From Thalassobius sp. Cn5-15 (GTDB taxonomy: Bacteria > Pseudomonadota > Alphaproteobacteria > Rhodobacterales > Rhodobacteraceae): a stretch of DNA of 64,000 bases. The DNA is taken from the NCBI RefSeq assembly GCF_022347685.1, contig NZ_JAKRGF010000002.1, forward strand, positions 372,001 to 436,000. Reading direction: 5' to 3'. The first letter of the stretch is position 1. Every line of letters begins with the position of its first letter. The position numbers were made by a program, and so were the translations under genes. This document shows, piece after piece, positions 26,475 to 35,062 of the stretch. The notes beneath the pieces were generated by a model. The model made no database searches and had not been told where the DNA came from. It saw only the letters and a program-made list of their open reading frames with translations.

Positions 26475-26690
26475 ATGACACGTACCGAAACCACTCCTAA
26501 TGGGCTGAACCCCAGCCTGATTCTAGAAGAGCTGATCACCAAACACGGCCTGATCAGCGTCCTGCGCGCACTGATCCATGCGCAAAGCCGTCAGCGGACC
26601 CGCAAGCGTGCGGCAGCACGGATGACAGACCACATGCGTCGCGATCTGGGCCTGCCCACCCAAACCGCACCCCCACGGCGGGGTCGGTAA
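26475..26690 (+). CDS. small hypothetical protein
   Basis: 71-residue unrecognised basic protein. The end MTDHMRRDLGLP recalls the short C-terminal motif of DUF1127-like proteins of this group, and the middle is arginine-rich (QSRQRTRKRAAARM). The ribosome-binding site is weak; the palindrome GGACCGGTCC and a GGTCC/GGACC repeat lie 13-32 bases upstream. A 19-bp inverted repeat begins just past the stop. Confidence 0.55.
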   Translation: MTRTETTPNGLNPSLILEELITKHGLISVLRALIHAQSRQRTRKRAAARMTDHMRRDLGLPTQTAPPRRGR

Positions 26691-26694
26691 GGCG

Positions 26695-26734
26695 GGGGCG
26701 CGTGCAGGGAGGCAAGCCTCCCTGCACGCGCCCC
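26695..26734. repeat. 19-bp perfect inverted repeat at a convergent junction
   Basis: 26695-26713 is the exact reverse complement of 26716-26734, with only two bases between, so a very stable hairpin forms in RNA from either strand. It lies between the convergent genes ending at 26690 and 26746. There is no T-tract on either side, so it is unlike the ordinary terminators in this window. Confidence 0.85.
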
Positions 26735-26745
26735 TCCCCCAACTG

Positions 26746-27450
26746 TCAGTTCGGGGGCAAAGCCGTCTCCACCGCAGGTAAAGCCTGTTCGCGAAGGATG
26801 GTTTGATCCGCAAGCGACAGGGTGAACAGCGTCACCGCCTTATCACGGGTGGCGGCGATGGTCAGCGCCTCTTCCGTTTCACCCACCAGCTGGTAGCTGT
26901 CGTGATCCGTTAGAATAGGCGTGCAGACAGAAAACGCTGCATCTAGCAAGCACAGGCCTTTGCGATCACGATCTGACAAGCGCTGATCGCCATTGGTGTC
27001 ACGTCGCACCACCTCCAGCGTGTAAGCCACAATCGGCGCATTCTGATCCCCCAAAGGGCGCTTTAGTTCAGTCTTGTTCAGCGCCAGTTGATCCACACCA
27101 TCAAACAACCATGTACTTTGCCCGTCAGCTGCAACATGCAAGTAATTCACCTGATCCGGCAAAGCATAGCTGCCCGCCCCCAAGATAAGGCTGCGGCGCC
27201 TCGCTACGAGCGGAACAACATAAGCATCGCCCGCTACAAACGCTGTGCCATAACGAAAGCTCTTTTCATCCCGCACCTTGGGCAGCTTTTCTTCGTCATT
27301 GTGCCTGACCGCAAACACGCTTTCACCACTCATCCAAGAGTTATATGTCACCACGGCACTAAAGACTGTCGTGATCAGAAAGATGAGTGAAGCACAGGCA
27401 ATAACAACACCGTTAAAGCGCCAAATCCATTTGAAGAAACCGGTTTCCAT
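26746..27450 (-). CDS. hypothetical membrane-anchored protein
   Basis: 234-residue unrecognised protein. One N-terminal membrane segment (about residues 9-38) and a large, probably periplasmic domain. RDTNGDQRLSDRDR (about residues 150-163) matches the Asp/Asn spacing of an EF-hand or dockerin-type calcium loop. Two Cys (LCLLDAAFSVC) could form a disulfide. The ATG at 27450 has AAAGGA 5 bases before it; the GTG six codons upstream overlaps that site. Confidence 0.65.
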   Translation of the reverse strand: METGFFKWIWRFNGVVIACASLIFLITTVFSAVVTYNSWMSGESVFAVRHNDEEKLPKVRDEKSFRYGTAFVAGDAYVVPLVARRRSLILGAGSYALPDQVNYLHVAADGQSTWLFDGVDQLALNKTELKRPLGDQNAPIVAYTLEVVRRDTNGDQRLSDRDRKGLCLLDAAFSVCTPILTDHDSYQLVGETEEALTIAATRDKAVTLFTLSLADQTILREQALPAVETALPPN

Positions 27451-27594
27451 TTCAATCCTTTCAAACACCTATCCGTGCAAATAGCCGCACAGCAAGTCTT
27501 GAAACTGTTATCCGATCACCGAGAAAATCGTCAATTCATCAATCCAAAACGGGTGCAAAATTCCTTGTTTCGCAAGCAAAACAGAGCGTTACGC

Positions 27595-28143
27595 TTACTG
27601 TTTCTCAAAGAAGATCAGAACTTCACCCAGTTCCACGCCAAAACGGGACATATACGCGCGGTTGAGCAGACGCCCATCCTCCAACAGCCACATCCAGTCG
27701 TCAAAATCGACACGCAGCGTGTCACCGCCCGGCACGGGTAGGTCGATCTGGTAGCGCCAGTTGAAGGTATCCCCACGCTCCTCCCCCACGGCGATGCCCT
27801 GCACGCCCTGTGCCGTGCCTTCCCACGTCTGATCCGCGCCAGCGGGACCGGTTTTGCGCAGGCGCCAGATGCGTTGCTCTGTACTGCCGTCGGCATAGGC
27901 GAAGTCTTCGACCAAGGTCAGGGTTTCGCCGTCCCATGTGCCATCAATCACCACCTCAAACCGCCGCCGCACGGTGCCGAAACGATCATTGAACTGACCG
28001 TAGGCGATGGTGCGACCATCAAAGTATTCCTCCAAGTTCAATTGCTTGTCGCTGAGCTTGGGATCCTCAAGGCTGGGCTTGCCGCAGGCGGTGAGGGTGA
28101 TCAGGGCACTGAGGCTGAGAATCAGGATGATAAATGCACGCAC
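27595..28143 (-). CDS. DUF3833 family lipoprotein
   Basis: 182-residue lipoprotein. The start is a GTG at 28143, preceded by AAAGGAGG with 5-base spacing; this yields a signal peptide ending in the lipobox LTAC (Cys about residue 24). The mature part matches DUF3833: LEEYFDGRTIAYGQFNDRFG, VVIDGTWDGETLTL and VDFDDWMWLLEDGRLLNRA. The family is often found beside fatty-acid or SAM-dependent lipid genes, but none is adjacent here; function unknown. Confidence 0.88.
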   Translation of the reverse strand: MRAFIILILSLSALITLTACGKPSLEDPKLSDKQLNLEEYFDGRTIAYGQFNDRFGTVRRRFEVVIDGTWDGETLTLVEDFAYADGSTEQRIWRLRKTGPAGADQTWEGTAQGVQGIAVGEERGDTFNWRYQIDLPVPGGDTLRVDFDDWMWLLEDGRLLNRAYMSRFGVELGEVLIFFEKQ

Positions 28144-28277
28144 GAGAACCTCCTTTACTGAGGTATACGCAGCACCGTCCTGTTTGGATGAAACCACATA
28201 TAACCTTGGCCTGCACGCGGTGATCCTGCGCAAGATTTTACTTGGCAAAGCGGCCCTCAGCGTTTAGGCGGCGGCGC

Positions 28278-29150
28278 ATGCTTGATGATGATCTGGACGA
28301 TATCCACCCGCTCTTTGCCGGCGCGCCTTCGACGACCGAGTTCAAGAAGCTGCGCAAACGAATCGTGCGTCAGACGCGCGAGGCGATTGAGCAATATGGC
28401 ATGATCGAACGCGGCACCCGCTGGCTGGTATGTCTGTCAGGCGGCAAAGACAGCTACACCCTGCTGGCCGTCCTGCACGAGCTGAAATGGCGCGGTCTGC
28501 TGCCTGTGGATCTGCTGGCCTGCAATCTGGATCAGGGACAACCGGGGTTTCCGGCCACCGTCCTGCCAGAGTTTCTGGAGCGGATGGGCGTTGAGCACAG
28601 AATTGAGTATCAGGACACCTATTCTGTCGTGATGGACAAGGTTCCGCAGGGCCGCACCTATTGCGCACTGTGTTCACGTCTTCGCCGCGGGAACCTTTAC
28701 CGGATCGCACGCGAAGAGGGCTGCTCGGCGGTGGTGCTGGGTCATCACCGCGATGACATTCTGGAAACCTTTTTCATGAACCTGTTCCACGGCGGCCGTC
28801 TGGCGACCATGCCGCCGAAGCTGGTAAATGAAGAGGGCGATTTGTTTGTCTACCGTCCCCTTGCTCATGTGGCCGAAGCGGATTGCGAAAAGTTTGCCGT
28901 GTCGATGAACTATCCGATCATTCCCTGTGATCTGTGCGGATCACAAGACGGATTGCAGCGTCAGCAGGTAAAACAGATCCTTGATCAATGGGAAAAGAAC
29001 AGCCCCGGCCGCCGTCAGGTGATGTTCCGTGCACTGACCAATGTGCGCCCGTCGCATATGCTGGATCCGAAACTGTTCGATTTTATGGGCCTCGCACTGG
29101 GGAAAGATAAAATTGATCAGATCGCGGATGAAATACCCAAGTTGCGTTAA
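28278..29150 (+). CDS. ttcA: tRNA 2-thiocytidine biosynthesis protein
   Basis: ATP- and iron-sulfur-dependent enzyme that thiolates C32 of certain tRNAs. The 290-residue protein has the PP-loop [11 protein letters not shown] (SGGKDS at 54-59) and two CxxC pairs, [11 protein letters not shown] and [13 protein letters not shown], which bind the cluster. The ATG at 28278 is preferred over an in-frame TTG at 28242. It is divergent from the DUF3833 gene. Confidence 0.95.
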   Translation: MLDDDLDDIHPLFAGAPSTTEFKKLRKRIVRQTREAIEQYGMIERGTRWLVCLSGGKDSYTLLAVLHELKWRGLLPVDLLACNLDQGQPGFPATVLPEFLERMGVEHRIEYQDTYSVVMDKVPQGRTYCALCSRLRRGNLYRIAREEGCSAVVLGHHRDDILETFFMNLFHGGRLATMPPKLVNEEGDLFVYRPLAHVAEADCEKFAVSMNYPIIPCDLCGSQDGLQRQQVKQILDQWEKNSPGRRQVMFRALTNVRPSHMLDPKLFDFMGLALGKDKIDQIADEIPKLR

Positions 29151-29167
29151 TCCTCCTTTGAGCATTT

Positions 29168-29205
29168 CGTGACCAAGTTGTCCTGTCCGACAACAAAAGG
29201 TCACG
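29168..29205 (+). promoter_or_regulatory. nested stem-loop covering the EAL gene ribosome-binding site
   Basis: CGTGACC (29168-29174) pairs with GGTCACG (29199-29205), and inside it TTGTC (29178-29182) pairs with GACAA (29189-29193). The purine-rich AAAAGG that would bind the ribosome lies in the internal loop and 3' arm, 3-4 bases before the ATG at 29209. This could gate translation; the role is inferred. Confidence 0.45.
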
Positions 29206-29208
29206 AGT

Positions 29209-30759
29209 ATGCGCCTGTTTTCCGCTGTCACTTCTGTCTTTCCGGCCCGGGGTCTGCCCGTTCGGTCCCTGCGCCGTGCGTTCAATGCAGTGATGTCAGG
29301 TCCGCAGGCACTGGCCTTTCTGCCAGCGCTGATGCTGGCAGCCCTCTGGCTGGGCGGTGAGGGATGGCTGCTGGCAGTGGCACTGGGGCTGCCAGCTTTA
29401 ATTGCAATGAACGGTGGCATGGCGACGAAGGCGGTGATGCCTGCACCACTGGGATTGGAGGCGACGCTGGATCAGTTCCTACTGCAGTGCGACATGCGAA
29501 ATCTACGCTCTGCCTTGTTTCTGGTGGCGATCGATTCCTTTGACAAAATGAACACCCAGCATGGGTTTTCGGCGGCCGATCAGGTAGAAACCCACATTGC
29601 CGGTCAGTTGCAGCGGGTGCTGCGACCTGATGATCGGCTGTTCAATCAGGGCGGCGGCAAATATGCGGTGGTGCTGGCGCCGGTGGCAACGCTGGACCTG
29701 GAAAACGCGCTGCAACTGGCGCGACGGCTACAGGACACGGTGGCGCGCCCTGTGCCGCTGGATGGCACGGCGCTGCATATGACCTGTTCGGTCGGTTTTG
29801 CACTGGAGCGGCAGATGGCGCATCCGTTTGGCCCAGCCATGTTGGAGGCCGCGCAGGCCGCGCTGGATGATGCGCTGCACAATGCTCCTGCTGCGATCCG
29901 CGCCTATGCCCCGGGGATGGAAGGACGGCGGCGTGCGCGTACCGACCGGCTGCACGATCTGGTCCGCGCCTTGGAAAGCGGAGCGATTCATCCGTGGTTC
30001 CAGCCCCAGATCTCCACCGAAACGGGGGAGATTACGGGGGTCGAGGCACTGGCGCGTTGGAAACACAGCGATCAGATTGTCCCCCCGTCGGAATTCTTGC
30101 CACTGATCGAACAGCATGGACTGTGCGAACGGCTGGGCGATGTGGTCCTGACCCATAGCCTGATGGCGCTGGCGTCCTGGGATCAGTCGGGGGTCGTGGT
30201 GCCGCAGGTTGGCGTCAACTTCTCTGACGCGGAACTGCGCAATCCTAAACTGGTGGACAAAATCAACTGGACGCTGGATCGTTTCGACCTTGCCCCCAGC
30301 CGTCTGAATGTGGAAATTCTGGAAAGCGTTGTCGCCGCCTCCCCCGATGATGTGGTGGTGCAGAATATCGCCAAACTCGCGACACTGGGCTGCGGCATTG
30401 ACTTAGATGATTTCGGCACTGGCAACGCCTCGATCACCGCGCTCAGCCGTTTTGATGTCAAACGGATCAAGATCGACCGCTCCTTTGTTACCAGCATAGA
30501 TAAGGATCAAGACCAGCAGCGTTTGGTCGCAGCGATCCTGTCGATGGCGGAACAGCTGAGGGTGGACAGCCTGGCTGAGGGCGTGGAAACTGCCGAAGAA
30601 CACACATTGCTGGCACAGATGGGCTGCCGCCATGTGCAGGGGTTTGGCATCGCCCGACCTATGCCCGCCAAGGATACGCTGGACTGGCTGCGCAGGTATC
30701 AATCGCGCGATCCATTGGTGCCAGAGATTGGCCGCACCCTGAGCAATCGCACCAGATAA
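29209..30759 (+). CDS. degenerate GGDEF / intact EAL protein (c-di-GMP phosphodiesterase)
   Basis: 516-residue signalling protein. Hydrophobic segments around residues 35-68 anchor it. The GGDEF domain (about 90-235) has GGGKY at 148-152 instead of GGDEF, so it should not make c-di-GMP. The EAL domain (about 247-500) keeps EALARW (279-284), NVEILES, DLDDFGTGNAS, KIDRSFV and LAEGVET, so phosphodiesterase activity is likely. A stem-loop covers its ribosome-binding site. It follows ttcA by 58 bases. Confidence 0.9.
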   Translation: MRLFSAVTSVFPARGLPVRSLRRAFNAVMSGPQALAFLPALMLAALWLGGEGWLLAVALGLPALIAMNGGMATKAVMPAPLGLEATLDQFLLQCDMRNLRSALFLVAIDSFDKMNTQHGFSAADQVETHIAGQLQRVLRPDDRLFNQGGGKYAVVLAPVATLDLENALQLARRLQDTVARPVPLDGTALHMTCSVGFALERQMAHPFGPAMLEAAQAALDDALHNAPAAIRAYAPGMEGRRRARTDRLHDLVRALESGAIHPWFQPQISTETGEITGVEALARWKHSDQIVPPSEFLPLIEQHGLCERLGDVVLTHSLMALASWDQSGVVVPQVGVNFSDAELRNPKLVDKINWTLDRFDLAPSRLNVEILESVVAASPDDVVVQNIAKLATLGCGIDLDDFGTGNASITALSRFDVKRIKIDRSFVTSIDKDQDQQRLVAAILSMAEQLRVDSLAEGVETAEEHTLLAQMGCRHVQGFGIARPMPAKDTLDWLRRYQSRDPLVPEIGRTLSNRTR

Positions 30760-30903
30760 AACGGTCAGAATGGCGGGAGCGCACTCAGGTGCGGGCCAAA
30801 CGATTCCCCGGGCCGCACGCGGCCTGCACGCCGGCCCCCAACGCCAGTTGCGTATAAAACCCCAACAAAACAGCGCCTATCGTCGCAAACGGGGGGAAAG
30901 CCC

Positions 30904-30932
30904 TTGACCTTTGGGGCCGCACTCTGTTGAAC
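30904..30932 (+). promoter_or_regulatory. weak candidate yidC promoter
   Basis: TTGACC (30904-30909), 17-base spacer, TTGAAC (30927-30932). The -35 context TTGACCTTTGG also occurs in the rpsM promoter candidate; the -10 is poor. Confidence 0.35.
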
Positions 30933-30970
30933 CAGCGGCTAAGAATTCCAAGGACAGGCACGCACCCCCG

Positions 30971-32758
30971 ATGGACGATCAGAACAAAAACCTTCTTTTG
31001 GCAACAGCACTCAGCTTTGTCGTAATTCTGGTTTGGTTTGTCATGTTCCCCCCGCCGGAACAGACCGCAACCGACCCCAACGCCGCAGTGACGGCTGAGG
31101 CCAGCGCCCCCGTTGCAGCTGCCGCCGCCAACACCGCCGCCGCTGTCGCGACAGAGGTGGAAACCACCGATGCCCCACGTCTGGCAATTGAGACCGCACG
31201 GGTTAACGGCTCCATCTCTCTCAAAGGTGGCCGTATCGACACGCTGGCGCTGAAGGACTACCGCGAAACGCTGGACGCAGACTCTGACATCGTCAGCATG
31301 CTGTCACCCATCGACAGCGCGCAGCCTTATTACACCCTGTTCGGCTGGGCGCCCGGTCAGGGGCTGGCCATCGATCAGGTGCCCGGCGCCAACACCATCT
31401 GGTCGGTCAACGGCAATGACGTGCTGACCGCAGATAGCCCTGTGACCCTGACCTGGGACAACGGCGCTGGCCTCATCTTCACCCGCGAAATGGCGATTGA
31501 TGAGAACTACATGTTCCAGATCACCCAGAGCGTCACGAACAGCGGGGCCACAACCGTGTCGCTGGCGCCCTATGGTGTGATTGCCCGCCACGGTGAGCCG
31601 GAAGAGATGAAAAACTTCTTCATCCTGCACGAAGGCCTGATTTCTATGGCCGACGGCGAGTTGGCAGAGGTGGATTATGACGACGTAGCCGATCTGGACT
31701 TCGACGCCCGCGAAGGATCACGTGCCGAAGTGACCCAAGTGTCGGAAGCCGGCTGGACCGGTTTCACCGATCATTACTGGATGGCCACCCTGATCCCCGA
31801 AGCGGGCTTTAAGTCTGTGCGTAAATATGACGAACGCAGCGACGTTTACCAGACCGAAGCGGTACAACCGACCCAAACGCTGGCCCCCGGCGCAACCGTA
31901 ACAGCCTCCACCCGTCTGTTTGCAGGCGCGAAGGAATGGGAGGCAATCCGCGCCTATGAAAACAACGCAGGCGTGCCCGGCTTCCTCGATTCGATCGACT
32001 GGGGCTGGTTCTTCTTCTTCACCAAACCGATCTTCTGGCTGCTGCACACGCTGAACGCCATGATCGGCAACATGGGCTGGGCCATCATCGGTCTGACCGT
32101 GGTGATCAAAATCCTCGTCTTCCCACTGGCGTATAAATCCTATGCATCGATGGCGAAGATGAAGGAACTGCAGCCACAGATGGAAGCGTTGAAGGAAAAG
32201 GCGGGCGATGACCGCCAGAAGATGCAGCAAGCGATGATGGAGCTGTATAAGAAGGAAAAGGTCAATCCGGCGGCAGGCTGTCTGCCGATCCTGATCCAGA
32301 TCCCGATCTTCTTCTCGCTCTACAAGGTGATCTTCGTCACGCTTGAGTTGCGCCACGCTCCTTGGGTCAGCTGGATCACCGATCTGTCGGCACCCGATCC
32401 CAGCTCAATCCTGAACCTGTTTGGTCTGCTGGCCTTTACCCCGCCAGAACCCGGTTCCATTCTGGCAATCATCAGCTTGGGCATTCTGCCGATCCTGCTG
32501 GGTATCTCCATGTGGTTGCAGCAAAAACTGAACCCGGCGCCCACGGATCCGACACAGCAGATGATCTTTGCATGGATGCCTTGGGTGTTTATGTTCATGC
32601 TCGGCGGCTTTGCCTCCGGTCTGGTCCTCTACTGGATCACCAACAACATGATCACCTTTACCCAGCAGTATCTGATCATGCGCAGCCACGGTTACAAACC
32701 GGACGTGTTCGGCAACATCAAGTCGAGCTTCAAGCGAAAGGAAAAGGCAAAAGAATGA
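30971..32758 (+). CDS. yidC: membrane protein insertase YidC
   Basis: 595-residue inner-membrane insertase and folding factor, with or without SecYEG. Starts MDDQNKNLLLATALSFVVIL (first membrane segment), then a large periplasmic domain (about 60-360) with an Ala-rich linker, then the conserved core with YKSYASMAKMKELQPQM, NPAAGCLPILIQIPIFFSLY and the C-terminal segments. The ATG at 30971 is the family-like start. It overlaps the MOSC gene (ATGA). Confidence 0.97.
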   Translation: MDDQNKNLLLATALSFVVILVWFVMFPPPEQTATDPNAAVTAEASAPVAAAAANTAAAVATEVETTDAPRLAIETARVNGSISLKGGRIDTLALKDYRETLDADSDIVSMLSPIDSAQPYYTLFGWAPGQGLAIDQVPGANTIWSVNGNDVLTADSPVTLTWDNGAGLIFTREMAIDENYMFQITQSVTNSGATTVSLAPYGVIARHGEPEEMKNFFILHEGLISMADGELAEVDYDDVADLDFDAREGSRAEVTQVSEAGWTGFTDHYWMATLIPEAGFKSVRKYDERSDVYQTEAVQPTQTLAPGATVTASTRLFAGAKEWEAIRAYENNAGVPGFLDSIDWGWFFFFTKPIFWLLHTLNAMIGNMGWAIIGLTVVIKILVFPLAYKSYASMAKMKELQPQMEALKEKAGDDRQKMQQAMMELYKKEKVNPAAGCLPILIQIPIFFSLYKVIFVTLELRHAPWVSWITDLSAPDPSSILNLFGLLAFTPPEPGSILAIISLGILPILLGISMWLQQKLNPAPTDPTQQMIFAWMPWVFMFMLGGFASGLVLYWITNNMITFTQQYLIMRSHGYKPDVFGNIKSSFKRKEKAKE

Positions 32759-33492
32759 GCGCAACAGTCGCAAATCTTTGGCGGCACCCGATCAAAGGCA
32801 TCGGGGCCGAGCCTCTCTCCAAGGTCCGTCTCTCACGAGGCGGGCCTGTTCCGTTGGATCGGGCCTATGGCGTGTTGACGGGCGATGCAGTGGACACTGG
32901 CGCATGGCAGAGCTGCCGGTATTTCGCCCGCGGCTGTTACGGCCCAGAACTGATGGCGGTCACCGCTCGCAGTGATGGTGATCTGATCACGCTGACCCAT
33001 CCGAAGCTGGATGATCTGACGGTGAACCCAGATCTGGACGGTGCCAAGGTGGTGGAGTGGATCAAACCGATCTATCCTGCGGAACGCGCCGCGCCGCATA
33101 CCCTGATCAAGGCCCCAGCCGGCGGCATGGCCGACGCGGATTTTTCCGCTGTATCGATTCTGTCCACCTCATCGCTGACCGATCTGGGCCAAACTCTGGG
33201 TGCCGATCTGGATCAGCGCCGATTTCGTGGCAACCTGTGGGTTGACGGGCTAACGGCATGGTCCGAACTGGATCTGATGGGCCGTGAGCTGCGGATTGGC
33301 GACGTGCGACTGAAGGTGATTGACCGCATCCAGCGCTGCCGCGCCACGGAAACAAACCCCGAAACTGGTGAACGCGATCAGACCACGCTGAAGGCGATCC
33401 GTGACAGTCAGGGGCACACTGATTTCGGCATCCGTGCCGAGGTTCTGAATGATGGCGAGATCGCGCTTGGCGACCGCTTTGAGGTACTTTGA
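32755..33492 (+). CDS. MOSC domain-containing protein
   Basis: 245-residue protein with a MOSC N-terminal beta-barrel-like part (VANLWRHPIKGIGAEPLSKV) and a MOSC domain: FRGNLWVDGLTAWSELDLMG, and RIQRCRATETNPETG with the conserved Cys that handles sulfur in this superfamily. MOSC proteins bind molybdenum cofactor or move sulfur or amidoximes. It is translationally coupled to yidC upstream and engB downstream, a layout common in this family of bacteria. Substrate unknown. Confidence 0.9.
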   Translation: MSATVANLWRHPIKGIGAEPLSKVRLSRGGPVPLDRAYGVLTGDAVDTGAWQSCRYFARGCYGPELMAVTARSDGDLITLTHPKLDDLTVNPDLDGAKVVEWIKPIYPAERAAPHTLIKAPAGGMADADFSAVSILSTSSLTDLGQTLGADLDQRRFRGNLWVDGLTAWSELDLMGRELRIGDVRLKVIDRIQRCRATETNPETGERDQTTLKAIRDSQGHTDFGIRAEVLNDGEIALGDRFEVL

Positions 33493-34142
33493 TGCAACTC
33501 CCCTTCCCACTGGCCGAAGCGCCGGATCAAATCACCCGCGAAAAGGGCCGCCTGCTGTTTGCCGGTGAAACCGACTTCCTCAAGGGCGTGGTCGCAATGA
33601 ACGGCCTGCCAGAGGCGGACCGGATCGAAGTCTGCTTTGCCGGTCGTTCGAACGTCGGGAAATCCAGCCTGATCAACGCACTCACCGGCCGCAAGGGTCT
33701 AGCGCGCGCGTCAAACACGCCGGGCCGTACGCAGGAAATCAACTTTTTCACCGCGGGTGAAGAACATTATCTGGTCGACCTGCCCGGCTATGGTTTTGCC
33801 AACGCGCCGCTGGCGGTGGTGGAAAAATGGCAGCGGCTGCTGAAACAGTATCTGTCCGGCCGTCAGAACCTGCGCCGTGCCTTTGTGCTGGTCGATCATC
33901 GCCATGGGGTGAAACCCGTGGATGAGGAGATTATGAGCCTGTTGGACAGCTCCGCCGTGACCTTCCAGTGCGTATTGACCAAGGAAGACAAGGTGAAGGC
34001 CAAGGATCGTGAACGCATTCTGGATCAGGTGCGTGAGAGGCTGGCGAAACACCCCGCCGCTTTTCCTGAACTGATCGTCACCTCATCCGAAAAAGGCGAT
34101 GGGATCGAGACGCTGCGCAGCACCATTGCGACGCTGATCTAA
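33492..34142 (+). CDS. engB: ribosome biogenesis GTPase EngB (YsxC)
   Basis: 216-residue GTPase for late 50S assembly. G1 is GRSNVGKSSL, G3 DLPGYGFANAP, G4 TKEDKV; the N-terminus is short as in the family. The ATG at 33492 shares its A with the MOSC stop (TGATG). Confidence 0.95.
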   Translation: MQLPFPLAEAPDQITREKGRLLFAGETDFLKGVVAMNGLPEADRIEVCFAGRSNVGKSSLINALTGRKGLARASNTPGRTQEINFFTAGEEHYLVDLPGYGFANAPLAVVEKWQRLLKQYLSGRQNLRRAFVLVDHRHGVKPVDEEIMSLLDSSAVTFQCVLTKEDKVKAKDRERILDQVRERLAKHPAAFPELIVTSSEKGDGIETLRSTIATLI

Positions 34143-34150
34143 GACACATT

Positions 34151-34181
34151 AACGGCGGCCTCAGACGTGTTGGCCGCCGTT
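34151..34181. terminator. convergent hairpin between engB and SDR gene
   Basis: AACGGCGGCC (34151-34160) pairs perfectly with GGCCGCCGTT (34172-34181). It overlaps the last codons of the SDR gene and has no clear T-tract, so termination is probable rather than certain. Confidence 0.5.
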
Positions 34182-34904
34182 CACCTCAATCTCTGTGCCG
34201 GTGATGTAGGACGACGCATCAGTACAGAGGAAATAGATGGTGTTTGCCACCTCTTCGGTCTGCCCCAAACGGCGCAGCGGAATATCCTCAACCAGTTTTT
34301 CAGTGCCCGGTGACAGGATCGCGGTCTCAATCTCACCCGGTGCAATCGCGTTGACCCGCACGCCCATCGGGCCGAAGTCATGTGCCATTTCACGTGTCAG
34401 CGCGGTCAGCGCGGCCTTGGACGTGGCATAGGCGGCACCGGCGAAGGGATGCACGCGGTAGCCTGCGATGGAGGTCACATTGACAACAGCGCCTTTAGTC
34501 GCTGCCAGTTCTTCGCGCAGGCCACGGGCCAGCACAACAGAGGCAAAGAAGTTCACATGGAACACCTGCCCCCACGTCATCAGATCAGTGTCAATGGTAT
34601 TGAGCCGCCCGCCTTCGGGGGTTTTGGGTGAGATGCCCGCGTTGTTGACCAATGCATCCAACTTGCCGTCCAGACGGTCGCGGATTTCTTCAACCTTGTT
34701 GATGGTATCGGCAGGGTCAGACAGGTCGATCTGGATGTGGTTTTCCGCCCCTCCACCCCAGGGGCATTCCGCTGGAAAGGGCGCACGGGAACAGGTGATC
34801 ACCCGCCAGCCCGCTTTGTTGAACCGACGCACGGTGGCGTGGCCGATACCGCGACTGGCGCCAGTCAACAGCAGGGTTTTACGTCTGTCGCCTGTATCAC
34901 TCAT
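34161..34904 (-). CDS. short-chain dehydrogenase/reductase
   Basis: 247-residue NAD(P)-dependent [18 protein letters not shown] is the Rossmann glycine motif, NNAGIS follows, the catalytic set is Ser in [10 protein letters not shown], Tyr-x-x-x-Lys in YATSKAAL, and the C-terminus [14 protein letters not shown] is typical of 3-oxoacyl reductase-like enzymes. The ATG at 34904 starts just before the Rossmann fold; the longer frame to 35030 is not family-like. Substrate unknown. It is divergent from argB. Confidence 0.92.
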   Translation of the reverse strand: MSDTGDRRKTLLLTGASRGIGHATVRRFNKAGWRVITCSRAPFPAECPWGGGAENHIQIDLSDPADTINKVEEIRDRLDGKLDALVNNAGISPKTPEGGRLNTIDTDLMTWGQVFHVNFFASVVLARGLREELAATKGAVVNVTSIAGYRVHPFAGAAYATSKAALTALTREMAHDFGPMGVRVNAIAPGEIETAILSPGTEKLVEDIPLRRLGQTEEVANTIYFLCTDASSYITGTEIEVNGGQHV

Positions 34905-35062
34905 CTCTGCCACTCTCTCTAGCCACCTTTTGCGGTCAGCGTAGCATCCCCACCAGCGGGCGCAACCGGACCCGGCGCCGCAGTCACAGCAGATCGCGGG
35001 GTTGGCAGCAGCCCGCTGAGCGGATAACACCGTTTAGGTTAGTTAGAGATAAGACGTTCACA

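Noticed and set aside
30775-30860. GC-rich inverted repeats between the EAL gene and yidC as terminator
   Set aside because: Stems are 4-5 pairs only and no T-tract is present.
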